Notes under the pieces: model-generated
Databases searched by the model: none
Told to the model about the DNA's origin: nothing
The model's input: only the letters and a program-made list of their open reading frames with translations
From: Saprospiraceae bacterium
Lineage (GTDB): Bacteria > Bacteroidota > Bacteroidia > Chitinophagales > Saprospiraceae
Length of the DNA stretch: 34,485 nt
NCBI GenBank assembly: GCA_029212405.1
Contig: JARGNR010000001.1
Span: 1 to 34,485, forward strand
Direction of reading: 5' to 3'
In this document: positions 1 through 7,973 of the stretch, in pieces
Layout: every line of letters begins with the position of its first letter
Position numbering within the stretch: position 1 is the first letter of the stretch
Program-made: the position numbers and the translations under genes

Positions 1-2371
1 TGCCACATTCATCTGTTCCGATCAACCATATCATATTGACACCGATATTATCACAAGTGAATGCACTCATACTTAAGGAAAGTGCTACAGTACCTCCGCA
101 ATTATCTGATGATCCATTTTCAAGTTCTGCGGTAGATAAGGTTGCCATTCCATTTTCGTCTAATTGTATGGTTGCATTTTGACACACCACCACTGGTGGA
201 ATTGTATCTACTACCATTATGACCTGGTCTTGATCAACTGATCTTCCACATCTATCCGTTACCGTCCATGTTCTGGTAATCGTCATTTCAGCTGGACAAG
301 CTCCTGGCGTTGTCACATCATTGAACGTTACTGTGGCTTGTGGTGATGCTGGATCACATTCGCCAACTCCTTCTGCCATGCCTGTTGCCGCTGGATCTGT
401 AGCTGCTCCACACAATACCGTCGTATCGGCTGGGAAGGAAGTAAATACAGGATCTATTGTACTTATTATTGTAAAGGTCTGCATGCACTGTTCCATGTTT
501 CCGGCTGCATCCTGTATAAAATACGTTCTTGGTATAAATAATGTATCTCCGGGACATCCACTACTGCCTGGTATAATGGTCAAGGCCGATAAAGTGACAT
601 CTCCACATGAATCTACTATTATTGGTAAATCAAAATCCACCGATGGTAAATCTGCTCTACAGGCTAACGTCATGTCAACTATATTCGAACAATCAACAGT
701 TAAGGTACTCTCTACCGTTACGTTGGCTGTACATGTAGCTGTGTTCCCACATGCATCCTCTCCGGTTAAGGTTACTGTATTTACTCCATTATCCGAACAA
801 GTGAACGTATCATTATCAAGCGACAATGTTAATGCCTCTCCACAGGTAGAGGTTGATCCTCCATCAACATCGGCTGGGGTGATCACAACTGAACCAGAAT
901 TGTCTATTTGAACAGTGATGTCCTGACAAACCATTACTGGTGGGGTATCATTTATTATGGTAAATACCTGGCCACATTCTTCCATGTTTCCAGCTGCATC
1001 TTGTAAAAAGTACGTTCGAGTAACGAATAAGGTATCCCCAGGACATGCTGAATTTCCAGGTATTATCGTTAATGCAGACTTGATCACATCGCCGCAGGAA
1101 TCTGTTACCATTGGTAAATCAAAATCTACCGGTGGAAGATCTGCTCTACAGGACAATGTTTGGTCAAATATATTCGAGCAATCGACTGTCAATGTACTTT
1201 CAACTGTAACAGTGGCAGAACAAGTCGCTGAATTTCCACATGCATCCGTCCCAGTCAACATGACAGTATTAACTCCAACATCGGAACAGGTAAACATATC
1301 ATTATTAAGAGACAATATTAATGCTTCGCCACATGTGGATGTGGAACCACCATCAACTTGATCAGGAGTAATCGTTACTGAACCAGAATTGTCAATCTGG
1401 ACTGTGATGTCCTGACAAACCACTACTGGTGGGGTATCATTTATTATTGTAAATACCTGACCACATTCTTCCATGTTTCCAGCTGCATCTTGTAAAAAGT
1501 ACGTTCGAGTAACGAATAAAGTATCCCCAGGACATGCCGAATTTCCAGGTATTATCGTCAATGCAGACTTGATCACATCGCCGCAGGAATCTGTTACCAT
1601 TGCCAAATCAAAATCAACCGGTGGTAGATCTGCTCTACAGGAAAGTGTCTGATCTGTAATATTTGAACAATCGACAATCAAATCACAAACATTGACAGCG
1701 ATAGTAGCTACATCATTCTCTGGACATAATGAGTTGTTTACACTATAGGTAAAATTATACTCTCCAAGTGGTAGAGCTGTTGCATTCAAAATATCACCTG
1801 ATAATTCGCCAGTGCCATCATCATCATTCCAGGTTCCACCCAAATCTGGTGTCCCAGTGAGTCCCGTAAATAAGTCTAACATATTCGATCCCGGATCATT
1901 CACATTGGCCAAGATATTAGTACCAACACCAGCATCAGGAGTAAGATCACAACAAACAAAACTAGCTTCCCATCCAGTACTAAAAACTGAAGCATCAGTA
2001 GTCAACCTAAATGTCAATGCTCCTGAAGGATCTGATGATGTTAATATATCGCCTACCAATTGAGTACTTGTATATGATCCAATTAAAGAACTTCCTGTAG
2101 TAGGACCATCATAAATTCTAAGAAAATCAAAATTGCTTTCCAATTCAAAATCCTCAAATAAAACAAGAAGAGCTCTACTAGGATCATCTGGACTCACTGT
2201 ATATGTCTGATCCACATTATTTCCGATAAGTCCGGTGGGACCACCTGGGTCATAATATGACCCAGTACAAGTAGTTGCAGAACCATTGGCATGTGTAAAT
2301 GTTTGCGATAAAATTGGGCTAGTAGTAAGCAGTGCAAAAAATAGCAGAGTGAAAATCCTTGGGAAAGACAT
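1..2371 (-). CDS. Giant secreted CUB/HYR repeat protein, N-terminal part (3' end outside window)
   Basis: I translated the minus strand from the ATG at 2371 and found one uninterrupted frame to the window edge, 790 codons with no stop. Residues 1-23 are a Sec signal peptide (basic start, hydrophobic core, ending SPILSQ). Residues about 24-135 look like a CUB domain (THANGS start, FDFLRIYDGP motif, paired cysteines near VCCD). Residues about 140-228 are a SprB/PKD-like Ig-type module. From about residue 230 there are alternating cysteine-rich Ig-like and HYR-type modules (PPVVVCQDITVQID; GTDACGNSATC). This architecture is typical of large Bacteroidota surface or secreted adhesins; a C-terminal sorting domain would be expected beyond the left edge but cannot be seen. 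Function in adhesion is inferred. All plus-strand frames here are shadows. A TAnnTTTG element lies just upstream. Confidence 0.9.
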   Translation of the reverse strand, partial: MSFPRIFTLLFFALLTTSPILSQTFTHANGSATTCTGSYYDPGGPTGLIGNNVDQTYTVSPDDPSRALLVLFEDFELESNFDFLRIYDGPTTGSSLIGSYTSTQLVGDILTSSDPSGALTFRLTTDASVFSTGWEASFVCCDLTPDAGVGTNILANVNDPGSNMLDLFTGLTGTPDLGGTWNDDDGTGELSGDILNATALPLGEYNFTYSVNNSLCPENDVATIAVNVCDLIVDCSNITDQTLSCRADLPPVDFDLAMVTDSCGDVIKSALTIIPGNSACPGDTLFVTRTYFLQDAAGNMEECGQVFTIINDTPPVVVCQDITVQIDNSGSVTITPDQVDGGSTSTCGEALILSLNNDMFTCSDVGVNTVMLTGTDACGNSATCSATVTVESTLTVDCSNIFDQTLSCRADLPPVDFDLPMVTDSCGDVIKSALTIIPGNSACPGDTLFVTRTYFLQDAAGNMEECGQVFTIINDTPPVMVCQDITVQIDNSGSVVITPADVDGGSTSTCGEALTLSLDNDTFTCSDNGVNTVTLTGEDACGNTATCTANVTVESTLTVDCSNIVDMTLACRADLPSVDFDLPIIVDSCGDVTLSALTIIPGSSGCPGDTLFIPRTYFIQDAAGNMEQCMQTFTIISTIDPVFTSFPADTTVLCGAATDPAATGMAEGVGECDPASPQATVTFNDVTTPGACPAEMTITRTWTVTDRCGRSVDQDQVIMVVDTIPPVVVCQNATIQLDENGMATLSTAELENGSSDNCGGTVALSLSMSAFTCDNIGVNMIWLIGTDECG
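471..1680 (-). repeat. 489-bp (163-residue) in-frame tandem repeat
   Basis: Homologous landmarks recur at exactly 489 bp: the GTAAA(G/T)(G/A)(T/C)CT landmark begins at 471, 960 and 1449, and the ATCGAC landmark at 1181 and 1670. In coding order, copy A (about 1680-1192) and copy B (about 1191-703) are nearly identical at the DNA level. Copy C (from 702) starts the same way, is more diverged, and departs from the pattern after about 460. Each unit encodes one cysteine-rich Ig-like module (starting VDCSNI) plus one HYR module. The exact in-frame period points to duplication by recombination or slippage. Confidence 0.9.
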
Positions 2372-2396
2372 AGGTGTTACATAGGTTGGTATGCTG

Positions 2397-2404
2397 CAAA
2401 GATA
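2397..2404 (-). promoter_or_regulatory. Candidate -7 promoter element for the repeat-protein gene
   Basis: On the minus strand this reads TATCTTTG, an exact match to the Bacteroidota -7 consensus TAnnTTTG, 25 bp upstream of the ATG at 2371. I see no good TTG at the usual -33 distance, so only half of the promoter is supported. Confidence 0.45.
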
Positions 2405-2555
2405 TCATATTCCAAAAATATTCCTAAAAGATTTACTTTTTACAATCATAAAGTTAACATGCTTATCAAAACAGCTAAGAGTTCGATTTGGTTATTCACT
2501 ATTTCTTTTCAATATAAACACCGCAAAATAGAGATAATCAGAACAAATCTTTGAT

Positions 2556-2563
2556 TACTTTTG
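2556..2563 (+). promoter_or_regulatory. Candidate -7 promoter element for the TMTC-like gene
   Basis: TACTTTTG matches TAnnTTTG and lies 19 bp before the ATG at 2583, which would give a very short leader. No TTG is seen about 19 bp further upstream, so support is weak. Confidence 0.3.
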
Positions 2564-2582
2564 AATTCTATAAAAAGTCCTA

Positions 2583-4553
2583 ATGAAACTTCTAAATCCA
2601 AAAAATCTAAAGCTACTTTATGTTTACATTGTAATTTTTGTATTCGTTTTTATTCTATACAGCAATAGTATTAATAATGAGTATAGCATTGATGATAATC
2701 TAGTGGTTGAGGGAGTAGAAAAAGTAGAAAAAGGCATTGAAGGGCTACCCTTAATTTTCTCTACTAGATATATTTCTAATAAAAATCAGAATTATGGTTA
2801 TCGACCAATGGTCCTTTCTTCTTTCGCTTTAGAAAAGACTTTTTTCAAAAAATTACCAAAGTCTCAAAGTTCTGAAGAAAAAAAAGTAAACGACCAATTA
2901 ACCCAAGCCAATATTAGTCATCTTATCAATGTTCTGATTTATGCCATTTCTTGTTTATTACTATTTTATTTTCTTCATTCAATTTTCAGGACTAAAAACA
3001 TCTTTTTACCCATTTTTATTTCATTATTATTTATTGCCCACCCAATTCATACTGAGGTAGTTTCAAATATCAAATGTCGAGATGAACTTCTGATGTTTTT
3101 AAATACCCTAATTTCACTAATATGTTTTATAAAATTTACGGAAAATAATGAAGTAAAATATTTATTCAGTGGTTTGTTATTTTTCATGGTTGCAGTTTTG
3201 TCTAAAAAATCTGCTCTGGCTATTTTAGGCATTTTGCCTATCCTTTTATATTATTCAAAAGTTTCTACCCGAAAATTTTTCATTTGTACTTTGTCATTAA
3301 TATTGAGTTCGGTTTTACTTTTTATATTCAAAAAAAACATGATTAGTATTGATGTCGTAAATCGGGCTTTTCAACATTATGAAAATCCATTATTTACAAA
3401 AGTTGATATCGTTGAAAAAATTAAGGTAAGCCTTTACTGTTCATGGCATTATTTAACCTTATTGATTTTTCCTAAAAACCTGGCTTCCTATTATGGGTTC
3501 GATACGATTCCTACCACTTCTTGGGCTTCGTATAAGCTGATAGGAGCCACCCTTTTTTACGGACTTTTTGGCTTCTTTGGTGTAAAGTATTGGCTTAAAA
3601 GAAATGTATTAGGATTAGGTATTGCTATCTGGTTTGGAGTTATGCTGGCTTTTGTTAACCTATTCATACCAATGGTGGGCATTGTTGCTGATAGGTTTGC
3701 ATATGTATTTTCATTAGGTTTTTGTATTGTTTTGGCTGCATTATTGATGAAAATTTTTAAGATTGACATAAATAAAAATGATAGTGTACCAATAGCATTT
3801 ATCCTTACACTTGTATTAATATTAATAAGCTACTCGGCAAGAGTTATTATAAGAAATTCAGATTGGGAAAATCGTACTACTCTTTTTCAGCACGATGTCA
3901 ATGTTGTGCCTAATTCTGCAAAAGCTCATTCTTTACTTGCAGGACATCTGTATGATTCATATCAAAAGAACAACATAGAATATTTAAAAGAAAACATAAA
4001 GGATGACATTATTTTTCATTTCAAAAAGGCTATTGAAATTGATTCTACTTTTATTACTTCATATAACAACTTAGGTTCGGCATACCTCAGCTTATATAAT
4101 GACGCATCCAAAGGGCTTCAATACTTTCTAAAAGCTACCGAATTGGATCCTCAATATTATGAAGCCCACTTGAATCTGGCGATTGCTTATGAAAAGTTAG
4201 AAAATTTTGACATGGCTTTGGCGGAATATATAAAGATCATTGATTTATTTCCTACTACAATAAATTCCTTTTACTTATTCAATAATTTTCTAAAAAGAAA
4301 TCCACATTTGAATGAGGATGGAATTAATGCGTTAGTTGAAACTGCTAAAACAAACATCTCTCCAAAAATGATATATCTAAACTTAGCAAATTTCTATAAA
4401 AAAGATAGTTCTAATGAAGAATTGTTTATTTTCTTTCTAGAAAGGGCATTTGCAGCGGACACATCTGATAAAAGCATTTGCAAAAGTTTATATCAATATT
4501 TTTTCCTCAAAAATAATTCGGAGAAAATATCTTATTATCAAAGATTTAAGTGA
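2583..4553 (+). CDS. TMTC-like GT-C membrane glycosyltransferase with C-terminal TPRs
   Basis: A 656-residue protein: many hydrophobic membrane segments in residues about 12-425, then soluble TPR repeats (about 455-565 and degenerate ones after). Motifs resemble the TMTC/DUF1736 family of O-mannosyltransferases: an acidic pair D37-D38 in the first extracytoplasmic loop (YSIDDN), a YRP motif near residue 75, HPIHTEVVSNIKCRDE near 153-168, and VADRFAYVFSLGFC near 370-383. GT-C enzymes use lipid-linked sugars and act outside the membrane. Transfer of a sugar to exported protein or glycan is inferred from family resemblance; the donor and target are unknown. The TPRs may bind the acceptor. The gene stands alone on the plus strand, convergent with the sulfotransferase gene, whose product could act on similar surface molecules. 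The general class is fairly sure, the exact activity is not. Confidence 0.75.
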   Translation: MKLLNPKNLKLLYVYIVIFVFVFILYSNSINNEYSIDDNLVVEGVEKVEKGIEGLPLIFSTRYISNKNQNYGYRPMVLSSFALEKTFFKKLPKSQSSEEKKVNDQLTQANISHLINVLIYAISCLLLFYFLHSIFRTKNIFLPIFISLLFIAHPIHTEVVSNIKCRDELLMFLNTLISLICFIKFTENNEVKYLFSGLLFFMVAVLSKKSALAILGILPILLYYSKVSTRKFFICTLSLILSSVLLFIFKKNMISIDVVNRAFQHYENPLFTKVDIVEKIKVSLYCSWHYLTLLIFPKNLASYYGFDTIPTTSWASYKLIGATLFYGLFGFFGVKYWLKRNVLGLGIAIWFGVMLAFVNLFIPMVGIVADRFAYVFSLGFCIVLAALLMKIFKIDINKNDSVPIAFILTLVLILISYSARVIIRNSDWENRTTLFQHDVNVVPNSAKAHSLLAGHLYDSYQKNNIEYLKENIKDDIIFHFKKAIEIDSTFITSYNNLGSAYLSLYNDASKGLQYFLKATELDPQYYEAHLNLAIAYEKLENFDMALAEYIKIIDLFPTTINSFYLFNNFLKRNPHLNEDGINALVETAKTNISPKMIYLNLANFYKKDSSNEELFIFFLERAFAADTSDKSICKSLYQYFFLKNNSEKISYYQRFK

Positions 4554-4580
4554 GAACCAATCTTTCTCCTAAGTCCCCTG

Positions 4581-4642
4581 ACTCCTTCGCGATAAACTCG
4601 AAAGTAAGGATCGCTTCAGTCGATTCTGCATTTATAAGGAGT
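4581..4642. repeat. GC-richer nested inverted repeat between convergent genes
   Basis: ACTCCTT (4581-4587) pairs with AAGGAGT (4636-4642), and inside it GCGAT (4589-4593) pairs with ATCGC (4610-4614). The stretch from about 4570 to 4630 is richer in G+C than its surroundings. It sits between two convergent genes and has no U-run, so it is a weak terminator at best; a dispersed extragenic palindromic repeat is the alternative. Confidence 0.4.
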
Positions 4643-4697
4643 TATGCTGTGACAACTCATTGTCTTTACATTTCTGTACAATACGCCATATATAAAT

Positions 4698-5549
4698 TCA
4701 TGCATAATATTCATCAATGTTGAAACGAATTAAGACCTGACGTATATTTTTTACTTCTTTCTTTGAAAGCTGATAGGCTTCTTGAAAACTGGTGGTAACA
4801 GAAGGTCTTCGAATGGTATTAGAAATCAGGAGTTCCCCCTTTTTTAGCAAGACCATTTTACCTTTTACATCTTCGTATTTCACTGCAATAAGTTTTCTAT
4901 TCGGGAGGCTATCTAAAATATAACAGTTTTCGAGACACCATAATGCAGCATGACAACTTTCTGGCGTACTAAGCAATGCTTTAAAGGAAGAAATATCAAT
5001 ATCAGAATAATACTTATTTATGAAATCCAGATGATTTAATAATAAGAAAACATCGTTTGAGTCAAATTGTAAGTTCATTCTAGAAGCAACTACATCGTAT
5101 GGGTTTCGATATACATATAGTATTGTTAACTCAGGGTATTTAGTTTCAAAATAGTCCAACATCAAATTTCCTCTCACAGACTTGATCAGTCTTTTTTGGC
5201 TTCGTATTTTTCTATTGAATTGGTCTACCCAATGATTATTAATTCTACCACTTAAAATCTTTTCTACAACTTGTGATTCCCTTGCATTGTTTCGATTGGG
5301 GTTGATGTAATGTCGAGCTGTGAAAACACCCCACTCTTTTGTATAGGTAGGATTAAATGGTTCGAAGATGAGACGATAATCATTATGCGCATTTATACTC
5401 TCCATTAAGAACGTGGTTCCGCTTCTTGTAGACCCAAGCAATAATACAGTATTGGAAATATCAAAATTGGTTTGGTGGGCAAAAAGATTGATAATGAAGC
5501 TGAATGCCCTGGAGTAAATTTTATGCCAAAGTAATTTAATTTTTTGCAT
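4698..5549 (-). CDS. Sulfotransferase family protein
   Basis: A 283-residue protein with both PAPS-binding signatures of sulfotransferases: the 5'-phosphosulfate loop GSTRSGTT at residues 39-46 and the 3'-phosphate motif YRNPYDVVASR at 147-157. Such enzymes move sulfate from PAPS to a hydroxyl or amine of a glycan, lipid or small molecule. There is no clear signal peptide; residues about 15-24 are hydrophobic but short, so cytoplasmic or membrane-associated action is likely. The ATG at 5549 lies inside the end of the GT4 gene (14-bp overlap), so the two are surely cotranscribed and probably translationally coupled. This suggests sulfation of the sugar added by the GT4 enzyme, which is inference. 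Length is normal for bacterial members of the family. Confidence 0.85.
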   Translation of the reverse strand: MQKIKLLWHKIYSRAFSFIINLFAHQTNFDISNTVLLLGSTRSGTTFLMESINAHNDYRLIFEPFNPTYTKEWGVFTARHYINPNRNNARESQVVEKILSGRINNHWVDQFNRKIRSQKRLIKSVRGNLMLDYFETKYPELTILYVYRNPYDVVASRMNLQFDSNDVFLLLNHLDFINKYYSDIDISSFKALLSTPESCHAALWCLENCYILDSLPNRKLIAVKYEDVKGKMVLLKKGELLISNTIRRPSVTTSFQEAYQLSKKEVKNIRQVLIRFNIDEYYA

Positions 5550-6648
5550 CTAATACCTCTTTGTATTCTTTCAATAATCGCCCTATTACTTTATCTGATC
5601 CATAGTTTTCCACCACAAAGTCTCGAATTTTTCTACTGTCAAAACTGGAATACCTGGCTTGAATCTCAATTAATCCATTTGAAATTGTCTCTATACTTCT
5701 ATCATGTAATTTGATTCCTACAAATGGTTGTACAAAATCATTCGGCCCTCCAGAGTCTGAGTATAATACAGGGAGTCCACACGCCATAGCTTCTAAGATG
5801 GTCACTCCAAACGTCTCATATTCACTAACCGAGACATACACATTGGACGCATTATAAATTTTTGACAATTTATGGTTTAAGATTTCTCCATGCAGAATAA
5901 CGGAATTTTCCAGATTATTCTTTAATACATATGCTTTTATTTCCTTCTCAAGAATCCCTGTACCTACAATATGCAATGAAGTCTCGGAAAATCTAGATAA
6001 ATGAAATGCCTTAACCAATTCGAATACCCCTTTGTGGGCTTCTAATCCTCCAACAAATAAAAATTTGAAATCTTCTTCTGCCTTTGTAGGCTTCAAAGAA
6101 AATACGTCTGTATCAATATAATTTGGAATCACTTTTACACCTGTGATGTGATACTTCTTATTCAATGTCTGGGCCAGCTTTTGCCCAACACTAATCACAC
6201 TATCTGCATTCGTAAGTATCCTTGGTAAATACGCTTTCTTCCATTCTACCAACGAATCATTCATGATGGTAGAATTATGAATCGTACATACATAGGGTAT
6301 GGAAAGCTCATTTTTCAACTTGTCACTTACAAAAGCACCATAGTGGTCATGGGCATGGATCAAGTCAAATGCAAACTCTTCATGTATAGACTTAAAAAAA
6401 CGAACATATCGGGATGCCCAGAAATTAAGCATTGTCTCTGAAGCATTTGGAAAATAAAAATCCCCTTTTTCTATTATAGTTACATTCCCTTCTTTTCTTT
6501 TTCGTTGATATGGCACAAGACTCCATTTCAATAAAAGTACACAAACCGAACAATGCTCTGCTAAGGCATGAACTTGATTTTGGATAAATATACCATAAAG
6601 CGGATTATTCTTATTAGGGTACCAAGCTGTCACAATTGCAATTCGCAT
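5536..6648 (-). CDS. Glycosyltransferase family 4 (GT-B fold)
   Basis: A 370-residue protein with a GT4 layout: an N-terminal acceptor domain (MRIAIVTAWYP, then GIFIQNQVHALA) and a C-terminal nucleotide-sugar domain with FVGGLEAHKG near 198-207 and the E-x7-E motif at 278-286 (ETFGVTILEAMACGLPV). The following SGGPNDFV loop is also typical. The enzyme would transfer a sugar from an NDP-sugar in the cytoplasm to a lipid carrier or growing glycan; sugar and acceptor cannot be read from sequence. The start is the ATG at 6648; no start further upstream gives a better N-terminus. It is the first gene of a two-gene operon with the sulfotransferase. Its promoter is not obvious: the nearest match to TAnnTTTG has one mismatch. 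Confidence 0.9.
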   Translation of the reverse strand: MRIAIVTAWYPNKNNPLYGIFIQNQVHALAEHCSVCVLLLKWSLVPYQRKRKEGNVTIIEKGDFYFPNASETMLNFWASRYVRFFKSIHEEFAFDLIHAHDHYGAFVSDKLKNELSIPYVCTIHNSTIMNDSLVEWKKAYLPRILTNADSVISVGQKLAQTLNKKYHITGVKVIPNYIDTDVFSLKPTKAEEDFKFLFVGGLEAHKGVFELVKAFHLSRFSETSLHIVGTGILEKEIKAYVLKNNLENSVILHGEILNHKLSKIYNASNVYVSVSEYETFGVTILEAMACGLPVLYSDSGGPNDFVQPFVGIKLHDRSIETISNGLIEIQARYSSFDSRKIRDFVVENYGSDKVIGRLLKEYKEVLDAKN

Positions 6649-6954
6649 ACAACAATATTAAAGAAAACTATTGAATACCTTATCGAACTGAAAAGATAGA
6701 TTCCATAACTTTTATTTTGCTGAATCAAAATGGAGAATTCACTTCATAAATAACATCATTCTTATCTCGTAGTATTCAATCCATTCAATGATGAAATAAA
6801 ACGCTTAAGAAAATGCACCAAGTCCGTCAACACCAAAAGAAAGTATATATATAAATAATTAAATATTTGATTTATAGTGAGATATACTTGTTAAAATATT
6901 TTAATATGTTATATTTGACACCATATTTAATTCAAAACTCAAAATAAGAATCCT
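6649..6954. other. Intergenic region between divergent GT4 and dodecin genes
   Basis: These 306 bases are very AT-rich, especially 6840-6935. They hold the leader of the GT4 gene on the minus strand and a good promoter for the dodecin gene at 6888-6917. I see no further open frame, RNA gene or clear repeat. Confidence 0.6.
6888..6917 (+). promoter_or_regulatory. Bacteroidota-type promoter of the dodecin gene
   Basis: TTG at 6888-6890, a 19-bp spacer, then TATATTTG at 6910-6917. This fits the known Bacteroidota housekeeping pattern TTG-N19-TAnnTTTG exactly. Transcription would begin near 6923, giving a leader of about 30 nt before the ATG at 6955. It is the best promoter in the window. Confidence 0.75.
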
Positions 6955-7155
6955 ATGGGTGTAATGAAAGTGATAGAAATTCTATCAAATTCTAAAGAAA
7001 GTTGGGAGGATGCGACAGCTACTGGTATCGAAAAAGCTTCGAAATCAGTAAAAAACATTAAATCAGCTTTTATTCAAAGTCAATCCGTTACTGTAAAAGA
7101 AGGAAAGGTGGATGAATATAGAGTGAATATTAAACTTACTTTCGAAGTAAAGTAG
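6955..7155 (+). CDS. Dodecin family flavin-binding protein
   Basis: A 66-residue protein matching the dodecin family over its whole length: KVIEILSNSKESWEDA, then the helix TGIEKASKSVKNIKSA, then strands ending EYRVNIKLTFEV. Dodecins form hollow dodecamers that bind riboflavin or FMN pairs and buffer or store flavin. The position that carries the flavin-stacking tryptophan in well-studied dodecins appears to be Phe39 here (SAFIQSQS), while the nearby glutamine (Gln43) is kept; flavin affinity may differ. ATGs occur at 6955 and 6964; I chose the first, though family alignment begins near the second. It is a single-gene unit with its own promoter and terminator. Confidence 0.9.
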   Translation: MGVMKVIEILSNSKESWEDATATGIEKASKSVKNIKSAFIQSQSVTVKEGKVDEYRVNIKLTFEVK

Positions 7156-7178
7156 ACGAGGCCATTTTCAGAAACCGT

Positions 7179-7218
7179 AAATGGGTATGGAGTTATTTTC
7201 ATACCCATTTTTTATTTT
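7179..7218 (+). terminator. Rho-independent terminator after the dodecin gene
   Basis: A perfect 11-bp stem, AAATGGGTATG (7179-7189) with CATACCCATTT (7200-7210), a 10-nt loop, then a T-rich tail running to 7218. It lies 24 bp past the dodecin stop. The hairpin also abuts the stop of the convergent glucosaminidase gene, but the opposite strand has no U-run. Confidence 0.85.
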
Positions 7219-7771
7219 ACTTCGCCGTTTCTAATGGATTACTATAGGTATCATAGATATAGAGTTGGTACTTTTCAATCTTATCGATCAACTTATGGGC
7301 ATAATTAGGATCCGTCGCATAACCGCATTTCTTCAGCCCATGCGCCCACATGAAATAGTCCGTTTTATCATAATTAAACAATTCTGAATAATGTGCGGAC
7401 TGAGTTAAAAAATTAGTGTGGTCCACGTAGGAATCCACTACTGATTCGTACGACCTAAAGCAAGATTTTATCAAATTTCCATTGCTATCATAATCATCGT
7501 CTTTATGTTTATAAGTCATGCCTACCCAATAGGATTTACATTTTATACCAAAATGATTATTGGCATGAACGGCAAGATCACTTCCTCCGATTTGAGATTC
7601 GTGCAACGCTTGAGCTAGGGTAATGCTTGCTGGAATACCACTTCGATGCATTTCTACTACTGCAAGATCTTTATATGTTTCTATATAACTACTAGTAGCC
7701 TCGTCCCATGGATTGACTGTAAATGACATAATAAGGAGACAAAAAACGATGGACATGAAATACTTGAACAT
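7217..7771 (-). CDS. Exported glucosaminidase (GH73/FlgJ-like) domain protein
   Basis: A 184-residue protein with an N-terminal hydrophobic segment (residues 2-19, MFKYFMSIVFCLLIM) acting as signal peptide or anchor, and a single mannosyl-glycoprotein endo-beta-N-acetylglucosaminidase domain (about 28-175). The likely catalytic glutamate is Glu58 in ALHESQIGGSDLA, followed by the family motif NNHFGIKCK and the late GYATDPNYAHKL motif. Such enzymes cut the GlcNAc-MurNAc bond of peptidoglycan during growth, cell separation or envelope-machine insertion. No LysM or SH3 cell-wall binding domain is present, so it is a minimal enzyme, common in Bacteroidota. It stands alone, convergent with the dodecin gene. 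I found no exact promoter match upstream. Confidence 0.88.
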   Translation of the reverse strand: MFKYFMSIVFCLLIMSFTVNPWDEATSSYIETYKDLAVVEMHRSGIPASITLAQALHESQIGGSDLAVHANNHFGIKCKSYWVGMTYKHKDDDYDSNGNLIKSCFRSYESVVDSYVDHTNFLTQSAHYSELFNYDKTDYFMWAHGLKKCGYATDPNYAHKLIDKIEKYQLYIYDTYSNPLETAK

Positions 7772-7973
7772 ATTAGATCACTAATTTACTTTGACGGAAT
7801 TGCATTCTAAGCTTTTGATAGCCTAACGTATCATTAAAATTCAAATGTTATGCCAAAGATTTCATTTCTGTGAAAATGAATTTAAAATAAATCCATCTAC
7901 TATTCTTTATTCGATGCTCATCTGCTTTACATATTCAGATTATAATTAAATTGCATCTAGTAAAATATACGCT

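Noticed and set aside
471-1680. Regular repeats as a CRISPR-like array
   Set aside because: The period is 489 bp, in frame, and translates to Ig/HYR modules; there are no short repeats with unique spacers.
321-2063. Plus-strand open frames of 83-196 codons
   Set aside because: The minus strand here is one continuous 790-codon frame with signal peptide and repeated domains; the plus frames are shadows of its repeats and have no family features.
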